64,000 bases of DNA, taken from the NCBI RefSeq assembly GCF_963678245.1, contig NZ_OY782772.1, positions 124,001-188,000 on the forward strand. The letters are read 5' to 3'. Below the pieces are notes generated by a model that did no database searches, was not told where the DNA came from, and saw nothing but the letters and a program-made list of their open reading frames with translations. Positions 17,525 through 27,512 of this stretch are shown here, in pieces; position 1 is the stretch's first letter; each line of letters begins with the position of its first letter. This stretch comes from an uncultured Sunxiuqinia sp. (GTDB taxonomy: Bacteria > Bacteroidota > Bacteroidia > Bacteroidales > Prolixibacteraceae). The position numbers were made by a program, and so were the translations under genes.

Positions 17525-19126
17525 ATGCTATCAAGAGAAATACAAAATAAAGTACAAAACTTATGGGATCGACTCTGGTCAGCTGGTTTTTCAAATCCTA
17601 TATCAGCTATTGAACAAATTTCCTATTTATTGTTCATGAAGCGCCTTGAAAATTTCAATCCTTCTGTTGAAAATAAATATAAATGGAGCGATTATAGTAA
17701 ATTAAAAAATGATAAGGAATTAGTAGGTAAAGTCAAAAATGTATTTCAGTTTATTAAAACTGAGCTAAGTAAGGAGGATGAGCCATTTGCTCAGGCCATG
17801 TCTAATGCTTCTTTTGATTTAGACAATCCAAGCTTACTAAGAAATGCCATGGAATTTATTGATTCTATATATGAGGATATTGAAAATGAAATAAAAAATA
17901 AGAATCAACACTTTCATGATATTCAAGGGGATGTTTATGAGCATCTTTTAAAACACACATCTGAAGCTGGTAAAAATGGGCAATTTCGTACTCCTCGGCA
18001 TATCATTCATATGATGGCGGCATTGCTTGATCCAGATTTAGATGGTAAAATATTGGATTTAGCATCTGGTTCAGGAGGTTTTTTAGTTGGTGCATATCAG
18101 TATCTAATCACTAAGTATTCAAAAACGGCAAAACCAGATGATGATGGTTTGATGAAAGGCACTGATGGAGGAAAGCTAACAAAAAGCCAAAGAAAGAAAT
18201 TAGAGGAAGAGACTTTCTATGGATTTGACATTGACCGAACTATGGTTCGCATTGGAGTGATGAATTTAATGATGCACGGGATTTCAAAACCTCATATTGT
18301 TTACTTAGACTCTATATCCACAGCTTACGAGAAATGGGAAGCCGACCGACTATCCGTGACTTTAGATCCAAAAGACAAAAAGTCACTTGCAAACTCAGCT
18401 TTACAAGGACAGTTTAAGTACATAATGGCGAACCCTCCATTTACAGGTAAAATTGATAGTCCAGGAGTAAGTGAAAATTTAGATCGGATTTATCCTCCTG
18501 TATATGAAGACAAAGAAGAAACAAAACGGAAAAAACAAACAGTTCAATCCGAATTACTTTTCTTGGAAAGAATGGTTTACATGTTGGATGAAGGTGGAAG
18601 AGCTGCAGTTATTGTACCTGAAGGAGTTTTGTTCAATTCAGGAAATGCACATAAAGCGGTTCGAGAAATTCTAATGACCGACTGTAATTTGGATGGTGTG
18701 ATTTCTATGCCAAGTGGAGTTTTTCAGCCTTATACTGGGGTAAAAACTTCTATCCTATTATTCACAAAACGTAAATGGAAAAACGGTTCTGATAAACCAC
18801 AAAACGCACAGGTATGGTTTTACGGAATGGACTCAGATGGTTATACCTTGGACTCTAACAGAAAAAGACTGAAAGAATCTCCATTGCCGAATGTAATAGA
18901 CCATTGGAAAAACAGGACAAAAGAAAATCAATCAGATAGAAAATTGATTCATTTTAGTATTCCTTTTGAAGAAATCAAGGACAATGGGTTTGAGTTGAAT
19001 TTCAATTTGTACAAGGACTTTGTTTATGAGCCACAAGAATTTGAATCATCCGAAAAGATTCTAAAAAAGATTACAAAGCTAGAATTCGATATTAACCAAG
19101 GACTTGAGGAATTAAGAAATTTTTAG
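17525..19126 (+). CDS. hsdM: Type I restriction-modification DNA methyltransferase subunit
   Basis: An N6-adenine methyltransferase that works with the specificity subunit. The N-terminal HsdM helical domain spans about residues 5-130. Then come GQFRTPRHIIHMMAALLDPD, the SAM-binding motif ILDLASGSGGFLVGAYQYL, and the catalytic NPPF in YIMANPPFTGK. The 533-residue length is normal. The Lys-rich insert around residues 200-235 is common in this subgroup. It lies between the XRE gene and hsdS (4-base gap). No HsdR gene is present in the cassette; an AAA ATPase and an HNH protein take its place. Confidence 0.94.
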   Translation: MLSREIQNKVQNLWDRLWSAGFSNPISAIEQISYLLFMKRLENFNPSVENKYKWSDYSKLKNDKELVGKVKNVFQFIKTELSKEDEPFAQAMSNASFDLDNPSLLRNAMEFIDSIYEDIENEIKNKNQHFHDIQGDVYEHLLKHTSEAGKNGQFRTPRHIIHMMAALLDPDLDGKILDLASGSGGFLVGAYQYLITKYSKTAKPDDDGLMKGTDGGKLTKSQRKKLEEETFYGFDIDRTMVRIGVMNLMMHGISKPHIVYLDSISTAYEKWEADRLSVTLDPKDKKSLANSALQGQFKYIMANPPFTGKIDSPGVSENLDRIYPPVYEDKEETKRKKQTVQSELLFLERMVYMLDEGGRAAVIVPEGVLFNSGNAHKAVREILMTDCNLDGVISMPSGVFQPYTGVKTSILLFTKRKWKNGSDKPQNAQVWFYGMDSDGYTLDSNRKRLKESPLPNVIDHWKNRTKENQSDRKLIHFSIPFEEIKDNGFELNFNLYKDFVYEPQEFESSEKILKKITKLEFDINQGLEELRNF

Positions 19127-19130
19127 TGCT

Positions 19131-20540
19131 ATGGAGTTTGTAGAATATACTATCGGTGAACTAGCATTAGAAGTAAAAACGGGTAAAACACCCCCAACCT
19201 CTAATCCTGAATATTTTGATGGAGACATTCCTTGGATTGGTCCCTCAGACTTAAAGGGGCAGAAATATGCTGAAGATTCTGAAAGAAAAATTACTGAAAT
19301 AGCCTTAGAGGACAACAAGTCTTTTCTATATCAATCAGGAACTGTCCTCATTTCTACGATCGGAGATATTGGGAAAACAGCAATTGTGAAGAAGCCCGTT
19401 GCATCAAACCAGCAATTGACAGGTATACTTGTGAATGAAGACATCATTCTTCCTGAATTATTTTATTACTGGATTAGATTGAACAAAAGGATTTTGGAAA
19501 ACAAGGCTAATACAGCGGTAATATCAATGCTTAACAACAAGCTACTTAAGAGAATCAAAGTTGTTTTCCCTAAATATATTGAAGACCAATATAAAATTGT
19601 AGGTAGACTCAATAGAATACAAGAGTTTATTGATAAACGAGTTGAAACAATTCAATTACTAGATGAATACATTCGTTCAATTTTTTTGGAGATGTTTGGA
19701 GATCCTATACTTAACAATAAAAAGTTTCCAGTAAAGACGCTGGAAAATATTGTAGTTGGAAATATTTCGTATGGTGTCGTAAAATCTGGAGATGAAGTTT
19801 TCGATGGTGTGCCTTTTGTAAGGCCAGTTGATTTAGGTGAAAAATGGTTATCAAAAAAAGGATTGAAGTCAATCTCCAATGTAATATCAGAGCAATATTC
19901 TAGAACGATCTTAAAAGGAAATGAGCTGTTAATTTCTGTTAGAGGAAGACTCAATGCAATTAGTTTGGTTTCAAGTGACTTTAAAAAATCAAATGTAGCA
20001 AGAGGAATTGTCCCTCTAAAATTTTCAACAGATGAAGAAAGAATATTCTATTATTATTTTTTAACTGACCCTAATTTTAAAATATATTACAACAACCTTG
20101 CTAAAGGAGTTGGACTAACTGGGGTTAACATCTCCGATTTAAAACAAATCCCTCTTTTTGATATGAATAAAAACAAAGGGCTACTCTCGGAATTTTATGA
20201 ATTATCAAATAGGGTTGATGTACATAAAAAAAGATTAATTGAATCCTCTGAATTATTGAATATTTTATTCCAAGCAACACTGCAAAATGCATTCAGTGAA
20301 GAGAGTCAAATAGACGAAGATGAAGTGTTTGAATCTCTTTTACAAACTTTCACTAAAGAAGATTTGAAGCAAGGCGACCGTTTAAAACATCTGTTGAAAT
20401 GGATTGATTGCAAGGAACCACGATTCTCTCAGTTTGAATCTTATAATCTTGCTTGGGACAGGTTAAGAGAGTTGCTAGAAGATGGAAGCATTGAACAAGT
20501 AATGGATAAAAATGAAATAAAACTCAAAGTTGTAGAATGA
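19131..20540 (+). CDS. hsdS: Type I restriction-modification specificity subunit
   Basis: Recognises the target DNA for HsdM. Two target-recognition domains are visible: residues about 5-155 (TGKTPPTSNPEYFDGDIPWI with the conserved IPWIG-type start) and about 200-360 (GVPFVRPVDLGEKWLSKKG). Each is followed by a helical spacer (EFIDKRVETIQLLDEYIRSI; VDVHKKRLIESSELLNILFQ). A C-terminal extension of about 85 residues after FQATLQNAFSEE is acidic and not part of the core fold; it may contact the ATPase. Its last four bases overlap the ATPase start (ATGA). Confidence 0.92.
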   Translation: MEFVEYTIGELALEVKTGKTPPTSNPEYFDGDIPWIGPSDLKGQKYAEDSERKITEIALEDNKSFLYQSGTVLISTIGDIGKTAIVKKPVASNQQLTGILVNEDIILPELFYYWIRLNKRILENKANTAVISMLNNKLLKRIKVVFPKYIEDQYKIVGRLNRIQEFIDKRVETIQLLDEYIRSIFLEMFGDPILNNKKFPVKTLENIVVGNISYGVVKSGDEVFDGVPFVRPVDLGEKWLSKKGLKSISNVISEQYSRTILKGNELLISVRGRLNAISLVSSDFKKSNVARGIVPLKFSTDEERIFYYYFLTDPNFKIYYNNLAKGVGLTGVNISDLKQIPLFDMNKNKGLLSEFYELSNRVDVHKKRLIESSELLNILFQATLQNAFSEESQIDEDEVFESLLQTFTKEDLKQGDRLKHLLKWIDCKEPRFSQFESYNLAWDRLRELLEDGSIEQVMDKNEIKLKVVE

Positions 20541-22207
20541 AGCTTCTAAAATTACATATCAACTCAGATTATGGAAGTATTAAAAAAGGTTTCAAACTTC
20601 AATTTAGAGCTCCATATGAAGATCAAATTCCTAGTCAACTAGATTGGACTGATTTTCACCCTTTCTGTTTCGCAGGACTAAATGGAAGCGGAAAATCAAA
20701 TGTTTTAGAAGCACTTGCTAATATTTTCTATCATATCGAGAGTTGCGCAAATGTCAATCAACCCGAAAACTTTCAAAACAATTTTAAACCTGAACGCTGT
20801 AAACCCAATGCTTTTGAATAGGAATATTATATATGTCAGGATAAAGAATATAAAGTTGAAAATTTAATCAAGGTCCGCATTTCTAAGAAAGAAAAGAGTA
20901 AAAAAGAAGATGGATTGCCTGCAATGACCTATCAACCATTTCCTTTTGACAAAGAGCCTATTCCTGTTTCAGTCGTTGCGGAAAAGTTCGCAACCAAACC
21001 TGCACCTGCTAAACGTTACTTACCAGCTTTAGTGATAGGATATTCTTCGGGCGAAAATGAAATTTTAAGTATTCCTTTTTTAAAAACTCGTCTTCTTCAT
21101 TTTGACGAATACCGAGTTGCTTTAGAAAAGAAAGCAGAATATAAAGAGCCCGAAAGCAGCTTGCTATACGTGGATTACGAAATGAGTCAGGCGGTTCTTT
21201 TAGCTAATTTAGTCTTTCAGAAAAAAGAAGTCCTAGAACCTTTGCACAAAGAATTAGGAATTGCTGATATTATTCGTTTCCGAATGAATCTCAATCTGCA
21301 CACCCATGAAAACAAAGAAATTCTTGAGCAATACAAAGAGGTTTTAGATGCTTTTAAACGTTGCGCTACCACGTGTTATCAAGAGAAAAACAAACTAACA
21401 TTAGATTTCTGGATTAATTCAGCAAGCAAAGAAGCTTTCAAAGCCAACTTTTCAAACAACCCGTTTAAACTATTTCAGGCTTTTCAAATTCTTTACACCT
21501 TAAACTATCGAACTGTAAAGCCTGAAATTAAATCTGATGTATATCAATCAAAAGGATTTTATACGGATGGAAAGGTACCAAATCCAGAACCTCAAGAAAA
21601 AGTCTTTTATTTTCTAGATTACTATATCAAGAAAAAATATCCAGATTCCGAAGAAGTTGTTCCATTGCTTATGAAGAATCTTTCAGATGGAGAACAACAG
21701 TTTCTACATACAATGGGAATCTGTCTTATGTTAAAGAACAAAAGTTCTTTGTTATTATTAGATGAACCTGAAACGCATTTCAATCCCGATTGGCGTTCAA
21801 AATTCATCCGGACTTTAAAGAAGAGCCTTGATCATTCTCAAAGTAATAACTTAATGACAGACATTCTGATTACATCTCATTCTCCATTTATAATTTCAGA
21901 CTGTTACCCCGATAAAGTAATTGCTTTTGAAAAGGGGAAACAACCGAAAAATGCCAGAGAAATGAATTTCAGAACATATGGTACTTCTGTGGACATCATT
22001 ACAGAAAACATTTTCAAAAATAGAAACACCATTGGTGATCTTGCGAGGAAAGAAATTGAAGACATCCAGACAGAAATCTCTAAAAAGAAGAAGCTCTCAT
22101 CTAAAGAAGTTCAAGAATACAAAATGCGAACAAACCATCTAGGGGATTCAATGGAGAAAATAATATTATTTGCTCAATTAAACGAATTAGAAGATATTAA
22201 TGCTTAA
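20537..22207 (+). pseudogene. Restriction-associated AAA ATPase, interrupted by one in-frame TAG
   Basis: An ABC/SMC-like ATPase. Walker A is FAGLNGSGKSN near residue 50, the signature LSDGEQQFLHTMGICLML near 375-395, and Walker B LLLLDEPETHFNPDWRS near 410. At codon 95 (20819-20821) a TAG stop sits in frame. The reading continues immediately in the same frame (EYYICQDKEYKVENL) to the stop at 22207, giving 556 codons if the stop were sense. A single base change, a read error or suppression could each explain it. This resembles proteins annotated as restriction system-associated AAA ATPases. It overlaps hsdS at the start and the HNH gene at the end, so it was built as part of the operon. Confidence 0.85.
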
Positions 22208-23270
22208 AGTATATACCGCTATAGAAGATAATGATATTTACAAAGCTCATATTTTAATTGAGGATCTGGTAAATAAAGTATGGTGTAAAGCGGATAACCA
22301 GCAGTGTAAGTCTAAACTCACTTCTGAGTTAAAAGACTTATATGAAAACCAACCTTGGTTTGAAAAACATGTAAGAAACATTTACCGAGTCTGTAAAAAT
22401 CTAAATACTAATGAAAAGAAGGCTTTCAAAAAAGCGTTTAAAAATAATAACAGAATAGAAGACTTATGTGAAGGTGTTATAAAACCTGTTGATTTAAGCA
22501 CTTTAGATAAGGAGTTGTTAAAGGCAATAAAACCATTTTTTAAAAAACTTTATACTCAATTTCTTGAATGGAAAACAATACGTGATAAATACGGCGACAA
22601 AAAGAACTACTATGATTCATTAAATATATCAAATGGATTTAAAGAATGTCCTTGTTGTGGTTATGGTGACCTAAAAACAATCTATTCAAAAGGTCGGTCA
22701 GCTTTTGATCATTATTTGCCACTAAAACATTATCCATTTTCGTCAATCAATTTTAACAATCTTGTGCCTATTTGCACAACCTGCAACTCAGATGAAAAAG
22801 GTGAAGTTGATGTATTGAAGAAGGGGAAGCCCATTTATTATCCCTTCGCTAAAACACATCCCAAAATTGAAGTGATCGTTGATGTTAAATCAAAAGCTCT
22901 AAAAAAACTGATCGAACCGACGAATGATTTAAAAAGCAAAATCACAAAATCAGAGATAATCGTTGATTTTAATATTAAAGATGATAAAACTGAATCATGG
23001 GATAGAATTTTTGACATTAAATCAAGGTACTTTGGGAAAATTGCAGATAATAGAGTTGGCTGGTTCAAAAAAGTAGATCAGCAATATAAGAATTACAAAG
23101 AAAGAATTAATAACTACTCAGTTGAAGATGCTTTTGAAGATGTTATAAAAGCTGACTCAAATGAACATTTAGGATTTCTTAAAGTACCCTATTTGAATAG
23201 TTTAAAATTGAATACTCATTTAGTGAAAGCAATTGGTGAAGTATCTGGGAGTTCGATAATGAATAGTTAG
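22200..23270 (+). CDS. HNH endonuclease, likely restriction effector
   Basis: A 356-residue protein. The HNH core lies at residues about 150-200: ECPCCGYGDLKTIYSKG, FDHYLPLKHYP and NNLVPICTTCNSDEKGE, giving two CxxC zinc knuckles and the Asp-His catalytic pair. The N-terminal 130 residues are helical and the C-terminal part is Lys-rich. Its start overlaps the ATPase by eight bases. In the absence of HsdR it is the best candidate for the cutting subunit, with the ATPase as motor or switch; this is inference from gene order. Confidence 0.88.
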   Translation: MLKVYTAIEDNDIYKAHILIEDLVNKVWCKADNQQCKSKLTSELKDLYENQPWFEKHVRNIYRVCKNLNTNEKKAFKKAFKNNNRIEDLCEGVIKPVDLSTLDKELLKAIKPFFKKLYTQFLEWKTIRDKYGDKKNYYDSLNISNGFKECPCCGYGDLKTIYSKGRSAFDHYLPLKHYPFSSINFNNLVPICTTCNSDEKGEVDVLKKGKPIYYPFAKTHPKIEVIVDVKSKALKKLIEPTNDLKSKITKSEIIVDFNIKDDKTESWDRIFDIKSRYFGKIADNRVGWFKKVDQQYKNYKERINNYSVEDAFEDVIKADSNEHLGFLKVPYLNSLKLNTHLVKAIGEVSGSSIMNS

Positions 23271-23506
23271 CCAACGCACAGTCGTAAGCACATTTGCAAT
23301 CCCCCACGAGCCAACGCTCAAACCAAAGGCTTGCAAAAGAACTTCCGCCTCTTCAGCCCAAGCACCGCCTTAAAGGGCGGTTTTAGGAATGCCCACGCAC
23401 AAAAAAACAAATAAATTGGTGCTTCGTGGACAAGTTTTTAAGACTGACAATGACAAGTAGATAAAATTAAATATCAGACAAACAGACAGAAAAAATAAAC
23501 ACCAGT
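23271..23506. other. Non-coding tail of the restriction cassette
   Basis: No gene is visible. A GCCCA-AGGCGGTT hairpin (CACCGCC and GGGCGGTTTT near 23366-23384) could act as a terminator after the HNH gene. Confidence 0.4.
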
Positions 23507-23636
23507 TGCCAACAATCTGTATATGTCATAGCCGGTTTTGTAGGTAATTGCAGGTTCATCACCCGCTTCTATTTATCTCGGTTTGACAGGAAAGTAGCCC
23601 GCAATCGGCTACGCCACATACAGGTGACCGTTACCT
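23507..23636 (+). other. attC-like site C (ends restriction cassette)
   Basis: TGCCAAC to GTTACCT. Arms CAATCTGTATATGTCATAGC and CACATACAGGTGACC pair imperfectly. GTTGCCAAC (23505-23513) complements the cassette start GTTGGCAAC at 17016, so the five-gene, 6.6-kb restriction operon is one cassette. It is closely related to site N. Confidence 0.82.
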
Positions 23637-23660
23637 GCTATTAAAAACAAACGACACATA

Positions 23661-24962
23661 ATGAGAGAAATAACAATTACAATCTTCATTTTATTCGGAC
23701 TTGCCAGTAATTTATTCGGACAAGAATTGACACTAAAAGAAAAAGCAATTGACGAATTTAAAAATGAGCATTATAAAGAAGCTATTGCCCTTCTTGAGAA
23801 AGCAGTTATTGAAAACCCCAATGATGCAGAAATCTACTATTATTTGGGTTGGTACAATCATTATTTAGCTTACGACAGCCGACCTTTAAAAGGTTATGAT
23901 TTTGCACATTCCGAGAAAATATTTAAATACTTAGATAAAGCATTAGAATTAAACCCGAATTACGGAGATGCTAAATATTTTTACGGAGCTGAATGCAGTG
24001 GAAATGCTTTCCAAGCAATGCAAAATTATGACTTAACAAAATTGAAATATTTTTACAAACTAGCTTTTGACAAAGGAGCATATCCTATGTGGTTAATAGA
24101 GTTTGGAAAGAATTTATTAAAATCTTGTCCTGAGAATTCGATTTTATTTGTTGGAGGAAATGCTGATTTTGATATTTGTTCATATTTGCAATTAAGCCAA
24201 GATTTCAGAAACGACATAACCGTAATACCAATTGGCAATATTGACAGACCTTGGTATGTTGAATTTTTAAAAACAGGATTACAAGGTGGAGTAAGTCCAA
24301 TAACATTGAGTTTAACAAAAAATCAAATTTATGACATACATCCTTTCAAATGGGACACTACAATTGTTTCGATTAACGTACCAGAAAGAGACATTAAGAA
24401 ATATAGCCTTTCCAATAATTACAAATTAAATTGGCAAATAAATCCTGATTTGACCTCTGGAAGACAACACTCAAAAATGCAGGGAGAAAAAGCAAAAAAT
24501 AGAACATATTTAAGTCCACAAAGAGCCATTCTATTGCAAATTGTGGAAGAAAACTATTCAAATAGACCAATCTGCTTTTCGAATTTTTGTAATCCTTTTT
24601 TCTATGGTGGCTTAGATTCATATTTTGTTAATTACGGTCTAATATCAAGGCTAACACCAATTGAAACAAAAGAAAGCGAAACGCCGGTCGATTATTCAAT
24701 AATTGAAAATTTATTTGTTAATAAAAATTTTGAGAATTATTCAAACATAAATGAGAATGACATACCTCGAATTTCAGCTTTAACATTCTTGTATCACAGA
24801 ACATTATATCTGTTAGCGAAAGAATATTCAGATAAGAAGGAGGGCAAAAAACTTAATGATTTAATTGACTTTTACTATAAATATTTACAGGTTGGATTTA
24901 ATAGAGAGATTGAAAAATACTATAAGGGCGAGTTAGAAAAATTGAAAGAAATGAAAAAATAA
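23661..24962 (+). CDS. Secreted TPR-repeat protein
   Basis: A 433-residue protein with a signal peptide (MREITITIFILFGLASNLFG). Residues about 25-130 are tetratricopeptide repeats (EHYKEAIALLEKAVIENPND). A later part (ENSILFVGGNADFDICSYLQ and RNDITVIPIGNIDRPWYVEF) resembles the C-terminal domain of large DUF2723 membrane proteins. It lies alone in its cassette. The function is unknown; an envelope or surface role is likely given the signal peptide. Confidence 0.75.
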   Translation: MREITITIFILFGLASNLFGQELTLKEKAIDEFKNEHYKEAIALLEKAVIENPNDAEIYYYLGWYNHYLAYDSRPLKGYDFAHSEKIFKYLDKALELNPNYGDAKYFYGAECSGNAFQAMQNYDLTKLKYFYKLAFDKGAYPMWLIEFGKNLLKSCPENSILFVGGNADFDICSYLQLSQDFRNDITVIPIGNIDRPWYVEFLKTGLQGGVSPITLSLTKNQIYDIHPFKWDTTIVSINVPERDIKKYSLSNNYKLNWQINPDLTSGRQHSKMQGEKAKNRTYLSPQRAILLQIVEENYSNRPICFSNFCNPFFYGGLDSYFVNYGLISRLTPIETKESETPVDYSIIENLFVNKNFENYSNINENDIPRISALTFLYHRTLYLLAKEYSDKKEGKKLNDLIDFYYKYLQVGFNREIEKYYKGELEKLKEMKK

Positions 24963-24966
24963 CAGC

Positions 24967-25098
24967 AGGTAACATTTTGTATAAGTAATGGCAGGAAAAG
25001 CACTAAATATCAAGGTTTGTAGCCCGCTCAAACATCGTAGCGATTTGACAGGAAACTACCACGCAATCTGCCACTACTCATACAATTTTCCGTTACCG
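24967..25098 (+). other. attC-like site D (ends TPR cassette)
   Basis: AGGTAAC to GTTACCG. Arms CATTTTGTATAAGTAATGGC and GCCACTACTCATACAATTTT pair. AGCAGGTAAC complements the cassette start GTTACCTGCT at 23630. Confidence 0.83.
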
Positions 25099-25109
25099 CC
25101 AATAATGAA

Positions 25110-26318
25110 ATGGCATCACATGATATGAAATATTCAGAAAGAGTATATAGAAAATTGATAAGCGAAGATGCCACAATAATGTTCATTGCTGACAAGTTCG
25201 GGAAAAAAATTATTATGAAGGTGCCATCTAGCACAGCCAGAGCGATGCTGAATGGTTGTAAAGTTGAACTAATTATCGGGAGAGATGACCATATTTCTCC
25301 TTCGATTATTCATTCTGGACTAAAAATCTATGACGACCCCGTGAATTTTATTTACTTAACAGGAGCGCATATCCATCCCAATGAGAATAAATCATTAAAG
25401 GACATAATGGAATGCGGAGAGTGTTACGTAGAGCTTTACAATGAATTCTCAATATGCGTTGCAAATACTCGAATTTATTTTAATAAAAATATAAGAGAAG
25501 AAATTTTGAATCTGTTAGGTAACTTAAAAAACCTATACTCCGGTATATTTGATGATTTCGTCACTTCTTCTCTTGATTCATTTGACTACACAATTGATAA
25601 AAGAAGAAAGTTCAAAAAACCTTATGATATCAAAATCCATTTTTCCGAGTGCGTTTTTGACAAATGGCAGACAATGACAAACCACTTCATTGGGCTTCAT
25701 GAACACAATGAAATAAAATTGGACGATTTAGATGAAGGAAGCGTACTTGAAAAACAAGCTTGGACTTCGATAGAGGAATTATTCAATTTTGATATTTATA
25801 AAAATCCATTTTTTAAAACACCAGACGGGAATAAGGAGTTAACAGATATTCTAGCATTTTATCAATACGGAATTTTTTTACTTGAAACTAAAGCATTAGC
25901 AATTTTATCTTTAGAAAAAGAAAAGAGTACAGAGAAAAAAGTTGCCAGCATTAAAAAGCAAATTAGAAAGGGAATAAAACAGCTAGTTGGAGCTAAAAAA
26001 AATATTGAAAAAGGTGTTGAGATATATTCTCCACAAGGAAACTTAATAGAATTTGAAAGAAATATTGTTCCACATTGTATTGTACTGATATCAGAACTAA
26101 TTGTAATTGGTGATTGGACCGACATCGAGAATGAGATTTTAGAAACAATGAGAAAAGAAAGTATTTTGCTACATGTAATGGACTTAAGAGAGTTTATGAA
26201 ATATGTAAAATACTGCAACCGACAGAAAGAAATCTTAGATGTCAATCTGATAGAGCGAATAAAAATATTTGTAAAAACTAAAAATATTCATATCAGAATA
26301 CAACTTGAAAACAAATAA
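25110..26318 (+). CDS. Hypothetical protein with PD-(D/E)XK/NERD-like nuclease domain
   Basis: A 402-residue protein. Its C-terminal half has TDILAFYQYGIFLLETKALA, an Asp followed about 12 residues later by Glu-x-Lys, then a Lys-rich helix (KKQIRKGIKQLVGAKKNI) with the glutamine seen in this fold. This is the pattern of restriction-like nucleases. The N-terminal half is unassigned and contains a short hydrophobic beta-rich part. It sits alone in a cassette among other defence-like genes, so it may be an antiphage or restriction protein. Confidence in the nuclease fold is moderate. Confidence 0.65.
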   Translation: MASHDMKYSERVYRKLISEDATIMFIADKFGKKIIMKVPSSTARAMLNGCKVELIIGRDDHISPSIIHSGLKIYDDPVNFIYLTGAHIHPNENKSLKDIMECGECYVELYNEFSICVANTRIYFNKNIREEILNLLGNLKNLYSGIFDDFVTSSLDSFDYTIDKRRKFKKPYDIKIHFSECVFDKWQTMTNHFIGLHEHNEIKLDDLDEGSVLEKQAWTSIEELFNFDIYKNPFFKTPDGNKELTDILAFYQYGIFLLETKALAILSLEKEKSTEKKVASIKKQIRKGIKQLVGAKKNIEKGVEIYSPQGNLIEFERNIVPHCIVLISELIVIGDWTDIENEILETMRKESILLHVMDLREFMKYVKYCNRQKEILDVNLIERIKIFVKTKNIHIRIQLENK

Positions 26319-26326
26319 ATTACTGG

Positions 26327-26457
26327 CGGTAACACAGTGCATATTGCATAGCGGGGTTTGGTGGTGTGCCATCCGCGGATTCTCACATCGCCGTTCAGTC
26401 CTACCGGACATGAACGCTCTCCGAAATCCGCTCCGCAACATGCACCCACCGTTACCA
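26327..26457 (+). other. attC-like site E (ends nuclease-like cassette)
   Basis: CGGTAAC to GTTACCA. TGGCGGTAAC is the exact complement of the cassette start GTTACCGCCA (25092). Its stem middle (CTCCGAAATCCGCTCCGCAA) is nearly identical to that of site F. Confidence 0.83.
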
Positions 26458-26462
26458 GTAAT

Positions 26463-27320
26463 ATGAAGGAAGAACCTAAATATCAGAAACAACATAAAGT
26501 TGCTCAAGTTTATCTTAAGCAATTTGGGTACGAGAAAGACGGGGAATGGTGGTTATCTGTTTATAAAGCGGGAGAAAAAGAAACTGAAAATGTCAAGATA
26601 AAAGAATTTACTGCCGAGACAAATATTTTTGATTTGCCATTTGAAGCTCCTGAAATAAAAAGACATTTTGAAAATACGAGCAATATAATTGAGAATCACT
26701 ATCGGACAATAATTTCAAATCTCCATAATCAAAAAAGACTAACATCTAAGGATGAAAGATTTTTAAATCATATTGTTGCAAATTTTTTATGTCGAACCTC
26801 CCCTTTTAGAACATTCATCTTTGACCTATTAACATATGCTGACACTAGGGATAAATTCATTAAAGAAATGACAATGTTCACCCAGAATAAGGAAGATGTA
26901 GCCGCATTATTAGATAGTTTCAAAATTGAGTTTCAATTAAATCCAGCTATTGGAATTTTAATGGACCATCTTGTATTTTTATTTAAAAAATTTAGAAAAG
27001 TAATTCTTAAAGAATCTAGTTGCATAGGTTGGTTAACAACCGACAGTCCCGTTTATTTAAATAGACAAAATAAATACGAATGGATTATTCCAATTGAATC
27101 AGAAATATACATGCCTCTTTCAAAAGACTTTTGCCTTTTTATGTTTCATCCTGATTCTGACAAATATGAGAATCGACTAAGGAATCTAAAAATTAACAAG
27201 GTTAATGAAATAGACTTCAATACCTTTGATAACATTATAAATAAAATAGTGCTTGATTACGATAAATATTTAATAATGAATACAGAAATTCAACCAACAG
27301 ATATAACGAAAAAATTATAA
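26463..27320 (+). CDS. DUF4238-domain protein
   Basis: A 285-residue protein starting at the ATG just after the palindrome; an earlier in-frame start lies inside the attC-like site and is not used. KQHKVAQVYLKQFG near the N-terminus and GWLTTDSPVYLNR with later MPLSKDFCLFMF match the DUF4238 pattern. The family is widespread, often near defence or mobile genes, and has no assigned activity. It is alone in its cassette. Confidence 0.75.
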   Translation: MKEEPKYQKQHKVAQVYLKQFGYEKDGEWWLSVYKAGEKETENVKIKEFTAETNIFDLPFEAPEIKRHFENTSNIIENHYRTIISNLHNQKRLTSKDERFLNHIVANFLCRTSPFRTFIFDLLTYADTRDKFIKEMTMFTQNKEDVAALLDSFKIEFQLNPAIGILMDHLVFLFKKFRKVILKESSCIGWLTTDSPVYLNRQNKYEWIIPIESEIYMPLSKDFCLFMFHPDSDKYENRLRNLKINKVNEIDFNTFDNIINKIVLDYDKYLIMNTEIQPTDITKKL

Positions 27321-27327
27321 ATACTAC

Positions 27328-27458
27328 TGGTAACAAAGTACATATTTCAGAGCGGGGTTGGTGCGGTTAGCAACTGCGGATTCTCGCATCACAGTTCAGT
27401 CCTAGCGGACATGAACGCTCTCCGAAATCCGCTCCGCAACATGTACCAACCGTTAGCG
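27328..27458 (+). other. attC-like site F (ends DUF4238 cassette)
   Basis: TGGTAAC to GTTAGCG. TACTGGTAAC complements the cassette start GTTACCAGTA (26451). Sister of site E in its stem. Confidence 0.83.
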
Positions 27459-27512
27459 GTTATTTAAATCCCTCAGCGAAAAGACATTAACAATTCCAAA
27501 TTGATAAGCATA

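Noticed and set aside
26358-26462. Upstream starts within attC-like sites for the 26463 and 44334 genes
   Set aside because: Frames run back into the palindromes; the first ATG after the site gives a sensible protein start.
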